NCBI GenBank assembly: GCA_017452035.1
Contig: JAFTNE010000054.1
Span: 1-5,072, forward strand
Direction of reading: 5' to 3'
Length of the DNA: 5,072 nucleotides
Source: Clostridia bacterium
GTDB taxonomy: Bacteria; Bacillota; Clostridia; Christensenellales; CAG-314
Position 1 is the stretch's first letter, and each line of letters begins with the position of its first letter. Made by a program: the position numbers and the translations under genes. The notes under the pieces are model-generated. The model did not search any database, was not told where the DNA came from, and was given only the letters and a program-made list of their open reading frames with translations. Of the stretch, positions 1-3,657 are shown piece by piece.

Positions 1-486
1 GTTATTAAGATATTCTTGTAACGAAGATTTCGTATTCGTTTTTTGATTTCTCTCGTCTATTTGAATGTTTATATCCTCAGTTGTGGGTAGCCACCTCTTA
101 TGCATAAAGTAAGCAAGAGCTAATTTTAAGCAATAGTTAAAGCCTCTTGCTGTATTCTTGTATAAGTTCGGACCAACATGTTTGTTATCTATGACAATAT
201 AAAAAAGTTGAAACTGTTTATCTCGACAAAAATAGTCAACAAATGCTTTTTTCAAGGCCGGGGTAAACTCCGATCCTTTTAGCTCCTTAAACTTCCCATT
301 GGCAAACATTTTCCCACCCTTATCCGCTTCTCGAAGTTCATCCATGTGACTTTTTACAAATCTGCGGTAGGTGGATTTGAGCGCGCGTGCGTTCTTGGGA
401 TGCACTATTGCTATTATAAAGTGTGGACTGTAGTCAGTATATTTTGTTGTCATACTGCCCGATTCATCTACGTATAAATTTATCAT
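1..486 (-). CDS. DUF3800 domain protein, partial (C-terminus off left edge)
   Basis: The frame stays open for 162 codons to the window edge. The N-terminus reads MINLYVDESGS; the DESG motif (residues 7-10) in the first strand is the hallmark of the DUF3800 family (PF12686). Other fits are FKELKGSEF near residues 66-74, a strand ending in D100 (FYIVID), and IDERNQKT at 143-150, giving a second conserved acidic position. Family members are usually somewhat over 200 residues, so the last quarter or third is probably missing. DUF3800 proteins are thought to have an RNase H-like fold with acidic catalytic residues, but their biochemical role is not firmly known; they recur on mobile elements. The start is set by an AGAGGT ribosome site (minus strand) about 7 bases before the ATG. 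The gene has its own promoter (514-542), so it is transcribed separately from the minus-strand operon to its right. The family call is from motif recognition, not a search. Confidence 0.85.
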   Translation of the reverse strand, partial: MINLYVDESGSMTTKYTDYSPHFIIAIVHPKNARALKSTYRRFVKSHMDELREADKGGKMFANGKFKELKGSEFTPALKKAFVDYFCRDKQFQLFYIVIDNKHVGPNLYKNTARGFNYCLKLALAYFMHKRWLPTTEDINIQIDERNQKTNTKSSLQEYLNN

Positions 487-513
487 TTGTAGTACCTCTT
501 GTTTGTGAGCACA

Positions 514-542
514 ATTATAGCATTTTAGGTTGCATCAGTCAA
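514..542 (-). promoter_or_regulatory. Promoter of the DUF3800 gene
   Basis: On the minus strand there is TTGACT (537-542), a 17-base spacer and a perfect TATAAT (514-519). The start codon lies 28 bases downstream of the -10 box, with an AGAGGT ribosome site between. This is a near-consensus vegetative promoter. Confidence 0.8.
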
Positions 543-547
543 TGCAA
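530..547. promoter_or_regulatory. Palindrome over the DUF3800 -35 box, possible operator
   Basis: TTGCAT (530-535), six bases, then ATGCAA (542-547) form a perfect inverted repeat centred on the -35 hexamer at 537-542. A repressor bound here would block polymerase. It does not match the GCAACA-type operators at 1365-1443, so a different regulator would be expected. The regulator is unknown. Confidence 0.45.
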
Positions 548-600
548 ATGTAAGCCAAAAATCAAAAATGAAAAAAGATCTCATACTTCAGTAGAAAATG

Positions 601-630
601 AGCCGATTGCAGTTTGCAGTCGGCTTTTTT
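601..630. terminator. Hairpin terminator between the minus operon and the DUF3800 gene
   Basis: Bases 601-611 pair with 615-625 (11 pairs, one G:T, three-base loop GTT). On the plus strand the stem is followed by six T; on the minus strand it is preceded by A-run sequence and followed by CATTTTCT. The membrane-protein gene on the minus strand stops at 640, 15 bases before the stem, so termination of that operon is its likely job, although the better U-tract faces plus. It probably works in both directions. Confidence 0.7.
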
Positions 631-639
631 GCTGTGTTC

Positions 640-1005
640 TCACTCGGTGCCGTCTTGTTCGTTGCCACAACTCTTGCATACGGCTTTTTTTACAGGTATC
701 ACTTTGTATGGCAAAAGTTTATTGAATAATGAACAGACTATAATGCTAATTACGCTAATAGAAAACATCTTCCATAAAATAACAGTTTCAATACTATCAA
801 CAATTGTCCCGGTAATTATCTTCCAAATGTCATCGTTTGATAAAGAACTTGAGTCCACATTGCGAATGAAAAATATCGCTGAAAAAATTGCGAGCATCCA
901 CGAAACTATCAAGATAACTGTTGCAAATAAAGAACTATCTTTCTCGTTTTTAATATCAACGATCTTTATTTCAAGATCTTCACTTCCGCATTTTTCGCAC
1001 TTCAT
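640..1005 (-). CDS. Small membrane protein with split CxxC...CxxC zinc-ribbon-like ends
   Basis: The product is 121 residues. It opens with MKCEKCGSEDLEI (C3, C6) and closes with VCKSCGNEQ (C110, C113), so two zinc-knuckle CxxC pairs sit at opposite ends. Between them lie a strong hydrophobic segment at about 27-47 and further hydrophobic stretches at about 61-78 and 82-97. I infer a cytoplasmic zinc ribbon assembled from both termini, with the membrane hairpin inserted in it. The ATG at 1005 was chosen over the longer frame starting at 1104 because AGAGGTGG lies just before it and because the longer version overlaps the preceding repressor gene. Only 10 bases separate it from the repressor stop codon, so the two are almost certainly co-transcribed. 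Function is unknown. Small membrane proteins next to phage-type repressors are sometimes exclusion factors, but nothing here proves that. Confidence 0.8.
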   Translation of the reverse strand: MKCEKCGSEDLEIKIVDIKNEKDSSLFATVILIVSWMLAIFSAIFFIRNVDSSSLSNDDIWKIITGTIVDSIETVILWKMFSISVISIIVCSLFNKLLPYKVIPVKKAVCKSCGNEQDGTE

Positions 1006-1015
1006 ACGGCCACCT

Positions 1016-1339
1016 CTATTTCGCCAACGCTTGGGCGAAGCCAAGCACTTGGTATTGATCTTCCAACGTGAGCATGTGAACCACTTGCAACAAACGTTCG
1101 TCAAAGGCGGAAAGTTGTGCGCCTTGAATCACAACGTTGCCGGTGCCGTAGTCTTCACGTCCAAGTAATTCGTCAACGCTACATTGCATGAAATTAGCAA
1201 TAGCGCACAAATCATCAATGCTGGGCTCGGTCTTTCCAAGTTCCCATTGAGAGATGCAAGCTCTGGTTCTTTGGATTGCTACCGCCAAATCTCTTTGTAA
1301 AATTCCTTTAGATTCTCGAATTGCCTTCAAATTTAACAT
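1016..1339 (-). CDS. XRE-family (HTH_3) transcriptional repressor
   Basis: The product is 107 residues: an N-terminal lambda-repressor-like helix-turn-helix at about residues 3-60 and a short C-terminal tail. Landmarks are IRESKGILQRDLA (helices 1-2), RTRACISQWELGKTEPS at about 24-40 (recognition helix, then the typical W-E-x-G-x-x-x-P turn), and IANFMQCSVDELLGR at 47-61, which closes the five-helix domain. The tail (ERLLQVVHMLTLEDQYQVLGFAQAL) is helical and probably dimerises. There is no LexA-type self-cleavage domain. The start at 1339 follows a perfect minus-strand AAGGAGG (1347-1353) seven bases upstream; an upstream in-frame ATG at 1486 would run through the operator region and is rejected. 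The gene is divergent from the plus operon and lies beside three GCAACA-type operator copies, so it is most likely their repressor and probably regulates itself. It is the first gene of a two-gene operon. Confidence 0.93.
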   Translation of the reverse strand: MLNLKAIRESKGILQRDLAVAIQRTRACISQWELGKTEPSIDDLCAIANFMQCSVDELLGREDYGTGNVVIQGAQLSAFDERLLQVVHMLTLEDQYQVLGFAQALAK

Positions 1340-1361
1340 TTTATTGCCTCCTTTTGAAAAT

Positions 1362-1390
1362 AATTTAACAAAATGTTGCTTTTTTGTCTT
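1362..1390 (-). promoter_or_regulatory. Possible promoter of the repressor operon (weak)
   Basis: The minus strand reads AAGACA (1385-1390), a 17-base spacer, then TAAATT (1362-1367); each box matches consensus at four of six positions. Operator copy 1 overlaps the spacer. The leader before the ribosome site would be very short, so the real start could lie elsewhere between 1355 and 1440. Confidence 0.35.
1365..1379. promoter_or_regulatory. Repressor operator copy 1 (degenerate left half)
   Basis: TTAACAAAATGTTGC matches copy 3 at 13 of 15 positions; the first two bases differ. It is the copy nearest the repressor gene. Its centre is 31 bp from copy 2. Confidence 0.65.
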
Positions 1391-1417
1391 GACAAGCAAC
1401 AAAACATTGCTTATAAT
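1389..1417 (+). promoter_or_regulatory. Rightward promoter of the small-gene operon
   Basis: TTGACA (1389-1394), a 17-base spacer and TATAAT (1412-1417) match the sigma-70/sigma-A consensus perfectly. Operator copy 2 (1396-1410) fits entirely inside the spacer, and copy 3 begins 11 bases after the -10 box, about at the expected transcription start. Such a strong promoter needs tight repression, which this arrangement would give. Confidence 0.88.
1396..1410. promoter_or_regulatory. Repressor operator copy 2 (inside promoter spacer)
   Basis: GCAACAAAACATTGC shares the left half and the outer TTGC of copy 3. Lying between the -35 and -10 boxes, it would occlude the rightward promoter when bound. 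Confidence 0.75.
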
Positions 1418-1428
1418 ATTGGCGAAAG

Positions 1429-1443
1429 GCAACAAAATGTTGC
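1429..1443. promoter_or_regulatory. Repressor operator copy 3 (perfect palindrome)
   Basis: GCAACAAAATGTTGC has perfect six-base arms, GCAACA and TGTTGC, around three A. It lies just downstream of the -10 box. Its centre is 33 bp from copy 2, close to three helical turns, so repressor dimers on adjacent sites could face the same side of the DNA. Confidence 0.78.
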
Positions 1444-1464
1444 TTTTATCACTAAAACTAAAAA

Positions 1465-1479
1465 GGGGAAAAGCAGATG
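1465..1479 (+). promoter_or_regulatory. GGGG-type ribosome site block, copy 1
   Basis: GGGG (1465-1468), then AAAAGCAG and ATG. The same block recurs before the starts at 1765 and 2188. A G-only Shine-Dalgarno can still pair with the 16S CCUCC tail through a G:U pair. It fixes the start at 1477. Confidence 0.6.
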
Positions 1480-1617
1480 AAGACAACTAGTATTGCCATG
1501 TTTTTTGGCGAACAAGAAAACTACCTACGTTGCAGTACGTACTGCATCCACAACAACTGTTCTTTGAAGGAAGCGCAAATTGCGTTGTTCGGTGACGTCA
1601 TTTACGACTGGGAGTAG
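1477..1617 (+). CDS. 46-residue cysteine-containing protein, first gene of rightward operon
   Basis: I do not recognise this protein. It begins MKTTSIAMFFGEQENYLR and ends GDVIYDWE, with C19, C23, C28 and H25 packed in the middle, an arrangement that could bind a metal. It has no membrane segment and no helix-turn-helix. Support for its being real: it is the first frame after the consensus promoter and operators, it has the shared GGGG ribosome block 8 bases before its ATG, and its stop lies four bases before the next start, with the next gene's GGGAG site inside its last codons. Being first behind a repressed promoter is the position of Cro or antirepressor genes in phages, but this protein shows no Cro-like fold, so that remains only positional. 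Confidence 0.72.
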   Translation: MKTTSIAMFFGEQENYLRCSTYCIHNNCSLKEAQIALFGDVIYDWE

Positions 1618-1621
1618 GAAT

Positions 1622-1768
1622 ATGAGATTTGAAGAATACACCCAGTTACAGCAAGCGAAAGAGAAAATTGACGAACTGAGCTCACTCGGTTACTACGTAA
1701 CGTGGTGGAAGACAGTTTACGAAAACGGCTACGTTGTAGCTTGGATTCCAAGGGGGAACAGCAGATGA
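1622..1768 (+). CDS. 48-residue hypothetical protein
   Basis: The product begins MRFEEYTQLQQAKEKIDEL, a short amphipathic helix, followed by an aromatic segment (GYYVTWWKTVYENGYVVAWIP) that looks like two or three strands. No family is recognised. The ATG at 1622 was preferred to an upstream in-frame ATG at 1580 because GGGAG (1610-1614) lies seven bases before it and the longer version would overlap the previous gene. Its TGA overlaps the next start codon (ATGA at 1765-1768), so the two genes are translationally coupled. Composition and packing fit a phage- or plasmid-type early operon of small genes. Confidence 0.72.
   Translation: MRFEEYTQLQQAKEKIDELSSLGYYVTWWKTVYENGYVVAWIPRGNSR
1752..1767 (+). 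promoter_or_regulatory. GGGGG-type ribosome site block, copy 2
   Basis: GGGGG (1752-1756), then AACAGCAG and ATG at 1765. It is nearly identical to copy 1, although here it lies inside the coding end of the preceding gene. It supports the start at 1765 over the in-frame ATG at 1702. Confidence 0.6.
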
Positions 1769-2172
1769 AATGTTTAAGCAAAGAACAACGCAAGGCGAAA
1801 GCCATCAAGATAATGCGAAAAATGGGGATGAACAAACACTACGTTGATGCATTTGAGCAAGGAACACTTTACTGTTTCAACGTGACATCTACCGTGCAAG
1901 TAGAAACGTCATCAACCCTTTACCAACGAGTGAAAGAGTTAGAACGCAAAGACGATTGCACGGTTTTTGCAATTACTCACGAAAAGTTTAGTTTTGGCGA
2001 GTGCTACACATTTTTGCTGGTGCTAAAAGAATCATTTGTAAATCCATTTATGCCATCAGGGGAATACATTAGCACGCATTTTGCTTACGTTTGGAATATC
2101 GACAAAGAGCATTTTAGTGAATTTGGTTCTGTTAACATTTATTGCGGTAACGGACAAATTTTCAGAATTTAA
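1765..2172 (+). CDS. 135-residue conserved hypothetical protein
   Basis: The N-terminus is a basic helix (KEQRKAKAIKIMRKMGMN); the rest looks alpha/beta. Landmarks are CTVFAITHEKFSFGECYTFLLV at about residues 73-94, HFAYVWNIDKE near 112-122, SEFGSVNIYCGNGQIFRI at the C-terminus. The pattern 'A-I-T-H-E ... FGE-Y-FL-V ... FAYVWN ... SEFG-x-I ... IxRI' resembles, from memory, a group of uncharacterised proteins in gut Bacillota and their mobile elements; no function is known to me and the match has not been searched. There is no signal peptide or membrane segment. The start at 1765 is set by the shared GGGGG block and the ATGA overlap with the previous gene. Fifteen bases separate its stop from the start of the interrupted gene. 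Confidence 0.85.
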   Translation: MKCLSKEQRKAKAIKIMRKMGMNKHYVDAFEQGTLYCFNVTSTVQVETSSTLYQRVKELERKDDCTVFAITHEKFSFGECYTFLLVLKESFVNPFMPSGEYISTHFAYVWNIDKEHFSEFGSVNIYCGNGQIFRI

Positions 2173-2173
2173 T

Positions 2174-2190
2174 GGGGGAAATAGCAAATG
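2174..2190 (+). promoter_or_regulatory. GGGGG-type ribosome site block, copy 3
   Basis: GGGGG (2174-2178), then AAATAGCAA and ATG at 2188. It follows the design of copies 1 and 2 with one extra base and so marks a true gene start, even though the frame it opens meets a stop after 17 codons. Confidence 0.6.
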
Positions 2191-2559
2191 AATACATTTA
2201 TGGGTAGGCATCCGGACACTCAACTGTGGATATCTGGATAAGCCGTTAAGATAATCAAAGCACGATACACATGGGGCAAAGATAGAGCATACGTGATCAA
2301 TCATGGCTACTACACCGAGGTGGAGATAGATACCGTTTGTCAATCGACAGGGTTTGTTGACTCCACCAACGAAGAAATTTTCGACAAATTTGTGCTTTTA
2401 GCCGAAGATGGCAAGACGTTTTACACGGTATGTCGAAAACGTGACGGAAGTTGCGTTTTGGTCAATCAACAAGACCAGTCACAACATTGCTTGGGAAATT
2501 TTTTGAAACGTTGGAAAATCGTGGGCCACAAACAAGAGTTGGCAAAACAAGCTGTTTGA
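2188..2559 (+). pseudogene. Hypothetical gene interrupted by an in-frame TAA at codon 18
   Basis: Starting from the ATG behind the third GGGGG block, the frame reads MNTFMGRHPDTQLWISG and stops at TAA (2239-2241). The same frame then continues without another stop for 105 residues to TGA at 2557-2559, beginning AVKIIKARYTWGKDRAYVI and passing through EVEIDTVCQSTGFVD and GKTFYTVCRKRDGSCVLVN. A single base change from CAA, AAA or GAA would restore a 123-residue protein. TAA ends other genes here, so codon reassignment is unlikely. The alternative is restart at GTG 2293, giving about 88 residues, but only a weak AGAG lies five bases before it. It could therefore be a nonsense mutation, a sequencing error, or a short leader plus restart. 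No family is recognised; C- and D-rich small domain, no membrane segment. Confidence 0.7.
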
Positions 2560-2635
2560 CAGCATCAATTTTGGGATTGTTTTGATCTACATAGATGGCT
2601 GCTGTGTAGAATTCATGACTTTTTCTCCTCTAAAA

Positions 2636-2671
2636 CCTTCGTTCGTTGTGGGTTATCAGCGAACACCATTG
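2636..2671. repeat. Hairpin repeat, copy 1
   Basis: Shares CCTTCGTTCGTTG at the left and ATCAGCGAACACCATTG at the right with copy 2, with a slightly variable middle. GTTCGTTG (2641-2648) pairs with CAGCGAAC (2657-2664), eight pairs including one G:T, around the loop TGGGTTAT. Confidence 0.75.
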
Positions 2672-2726
2672 CCACACGGCCAAACAAACACCAATGACAA
2701 ACACTTCCATTAGATGTGGCGCACAC

Positions 2727-2761
2727 CCTTCGTTCGTTGAGGGAATCAGCGAACACCATTG
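2727..2761. repeat. Hairpin repeat, copy 2
   Basis: A direct repeat of copy 1, one base shorter and differing only in the loop and its flank. GTTCGTTG (2732-2739) pairs with CAGCGAAC (2747-2754) around AGGGAAT. The stem is identical while the loop differs. A partial inverted echo, AACGAAC...GTGCGC (2802-2814), lies downstream. Confidence 0.75.
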
Positions 2762-2822
2762 ATGGAAGCGACCTACACACCTGACGTTGAAGTAGTTAGT
2801 AAACGAACGGTGCGCTTTCCAT

Positions 2823-2902
2823 CCACCACAGGGCATCTTTGGTGGTAAAAACATCTGCTAAAAAAACGTGGCAAGTATGCCCCTTGCCACATCCCGGCAG
2901 AT
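2823..2902 (+). other. Two hairpins with complementary loops (possible kissing loops)
   Basis: Hairpin one: CCACCA (2823-2828) with TGGTGG (2840-2845), whose 11-base loop contains GGGCAT (2831-2836). Hairpin two: GTGGCAAG (2868-2875) with CTTGCCAC (2883-2890), whose loop contains ATGCCC (2877-2882). The two loop hexamers are perfectly complementary. An outer pair, ATCTGC (2853-2858) with GCAGAT (2897-2902), encloses hairpin two. The structure ends 12 bases before the ATG at 2915 and could influence its translation. Confidence 0.55.
2860..2890 (-). terminator. Possible minus-strand intrinsic terminator
   Basis: Read on the minus strand, the eight-pair stem GTGGCAAG/CTTGCCAC is followed by G (or CG) and seven T (2860-2866), a normal terminator shape. 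No minus-strand gene lies to its right, so either it stops an unseen transcript or it is only the second hairpin of the plus-strand structure. Confidence 0.4.
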
Positions 2903-2914
2903 ACGAGGTTATTT

Positions 2915-3130
2915 ATGAAGCAACAAGGAATCAAGTTTTGGCAACTGAATGAAGAGGATATCAGACGTTTGCCACGACAAACACAAATATTGGTTTACGA
3001 CACCATTAATACCAGGTTGATGATATGTCATCCTGGAACGCAACGTTGCGATAGGTGCTTGAAATTTAACAAGGACTTGCAAAAAGATATTTACATATTT
3101 TTGCTGCACAAGGAGCCACAGTTTTTATGA
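2915..3130 (+). CDS. 71-residue hypothetical protein with a CxxC pair
   Basis: The product begins MKQQGIKFWQLNEEDIRRLP and contains ICHPGTQRCDRCLKF: C38, H39, C45 and C48 could make one metal site. The C-terminus is hydrophobic-aromatic (KDIYIFLLHKEPQF). No family is recognised. GAGGT lies seven bases before the ATG, which supports the start. Its TGA overlaps the ATG of the next gene (ATGA at 3127-3130), so they are coupled. A folded RNA-like region lies immediately upstream. Both this and the next gene carry cysteine pairs, which hints at a pair of small zinc-binding proteins working together, but this is inference. Confidence 0.72.
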   Translation: MKQQGIKFWQLNEEDIRRLPRQTQILVYDTINTRLMICHPGTQRCDRCLKFNKDLQKDIYIFLLHKEPQFL

Positions 3131-3366
3131 AAGCAAACTTTGACATTTCTTCAGTAACCAACAGGATACCGCTTGCAAAAATAATGTTTTTTGGGAGCTG
3201 TCGCAACTGCGACAAGCTTGTAGACATCAGCGCGCAACTAAGCAACGAAGAAAAGCGGAAGCTGATTAAAACGTATGGAACTATTGTGCGTGGTGGCTTT
3301 ATATTGTGCCGGCAAGTAGTTGACATCGACTACTGCGAGACGTGCGCACAAGCAAATTTGGGTTAA
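3127..3366 (+). CDS. 79-residue zinc-ribbon-like protein
   Basis: C25 and C28 (GSCRNCDKL) and C70 and C73 (DYCETCAQ) form two CxxC knuckles 41 residues apart, with C61 between. This matches the four-cysteine layout of a zinc ribbon or treble-clef domain. Between the knuckles is a basic helical segment (NEEKRKLIKTYG) followed by a strand (GFILCRQVVDID). AAGGAG (3110-3115) lies 11 bases upstream, inside the previous gene. No membrane segment is present, so a cytoplasmic nucleic-acid or protein adaptor is likely; the precise role is unknown. It ends at TAA, 87 bases before the next start, with twin palindromes in between. Confidence 0.78.
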   Translation: MKANFDISSVTNRIPLAKIMFFGSCRNCDKLVDISAQLSNEEKRKLIKTYGTIVRGGFILCRQVVDIDYCETCAQANLG

Positions 3367-3396
3367 AAAGGGCTTTGTGCTCTTCTCATTTGTCTT

Positions 3397-3431
3397 CCCA
3401 GCGCTGGTTAGTGATTTTCCCAGCGCTGGGG
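3397..3431. repeat. Twin CCAGCGCTGG palindromes (operator pair or terminator stem)
   Basis: CCCAGCGCTGG occurs at 3397-3407 and again at 3419-3429. Each contains the perfect ten-base palindrome CCAGCGCTGG, with centres 22 bp apart, about two helical turns. The two copies can also pair with each other: 3397-3407 with 3420-3430, eleven pairs and a 12-base loop, followed by GTTCCTCCTTTT. That is a poor U-tract, so termination is possible but not clear; a dimeric protein binding both sites fits as well. Confidence 0.6.
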
Positions 3432-3453
3432 TTCCTCCTTTTACAACACAACT

Positions 3454-3627
3454 ATGAAAAAATTTACATTTTACTACGTTGCCAATGGAGCAACGCAAAC
3501 ATTGGACATCTATTGTTCCAATCAGGGGAAGGCAATCGCATTGTTTAAGCGATCAGTTGGCAGGTGCAAAATCGTTCGTATTATAAAGAACAATAGCGAA
3601 CCTCAAACAGACAATCTACAAGATTGA
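3454..3627 (+). CDS. 57-residue hypothetical protein
   Basis: The product is MKKFTFYYVANGATQTLDIY..., then a helix SNQGKAIALFKRSV, then CKIVRIIKNN, a beta-beta-alpha-beta plan seen in many small phage and plasmid proteins. The polar tail ends in QTDNLQD. I cannot name a family. There is no good Shine-Dalgarno: the 30 bases before the ATG are pyrimidine-rich (CCTCCTTTT). Initiation may therefore be weak, leaderless, or dependent on RNA structure. A longer overlapping frame from 3342 has low-complexity content and was discarded. A possible promoter for the next gene lies inside this one (3557-3584). Confidence 0.6.
   Translation: MKKFTFYYVANGATQTLDIYCSNQGKAIALFKRSVGRCKIVRIIKNNSEPQTDNLQD
3557..3584 (+). 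promoter_or_regulatory. Possible promoter of the membrane-anchored protein gene
   Basis: TTGGCA (3557-3562), 16 bases, TATTAT (3579-3584). It lies inside the preceding gene and would give a leader of about 65-70 bases before the ATG at 3658. Confidence 0.4.
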
Positions 3628-3657
3628 ATATATCAAACAAGGAGAATTATAACAATT

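Larger units (their letters stand above)
2560..2914. other. Structured gene-free region, candidate noncoding RNA or leader
   Basis: No convincing gene lies in these 355 bases. They hold a hairpin at 2586-2610, two copies of a 35-36 base hairpin repeat (2636-2671, 2727-2761), an outer stem CTTCCATT/GATGGAAG around the second copy (2704-2711 with 2761-2768), a competing stem at 2761-2770 with 2813-2823, and two final hairpins with complementary loops (2823-2902). This density of nested complementary segments suggests a folded RNA. TTGACA at 2556-2561 has no good -10 partner (best TTTGAT at 19 bases), and TTGATC/TAGAAT (2582-2612) is weak too. The RNA, if any, may therefore come from read-through of the operon upstream and form the leader of the gene at 2915. 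Which strand is transcribed is not certain. Confidence 0.5.

Noticed and set aside
1339..1486. N-terminal extension of the XRE repressor to an ATG at 1486
   Set aside because: It would translate the operators and the rightward promoter; AAGGAGG directly precedes the ATG at 1339.
2239..2241. Reassigned stop codon explaining the in-frame TAA
   Set aside because: TAA closes the genes ending at 2172, 3366, 4143 and 4574 in the same window, so it is read as stop here.
2587..2616. Minus-strand 9-residue frame with a good GAGGAG site eight bases upstream
   Set aside because: No gene follows it on that strand and it lies inside a hairpin; probably chance, though it could be a leader if the region is transcribed on minus.
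2636..2761. CRISPR-like repeat-spacer pattern
   Set aside because: There are only two copies, they differ by an indel, and no third unit or cas gene is present.
2630..2854. Minus-strand frame of 74 residues across the repeat region
   Set aside because: It has no ribosome site, its internal repeat (QWCSLI twice) simply reflects the DNA repeat, and the composition is implausible.
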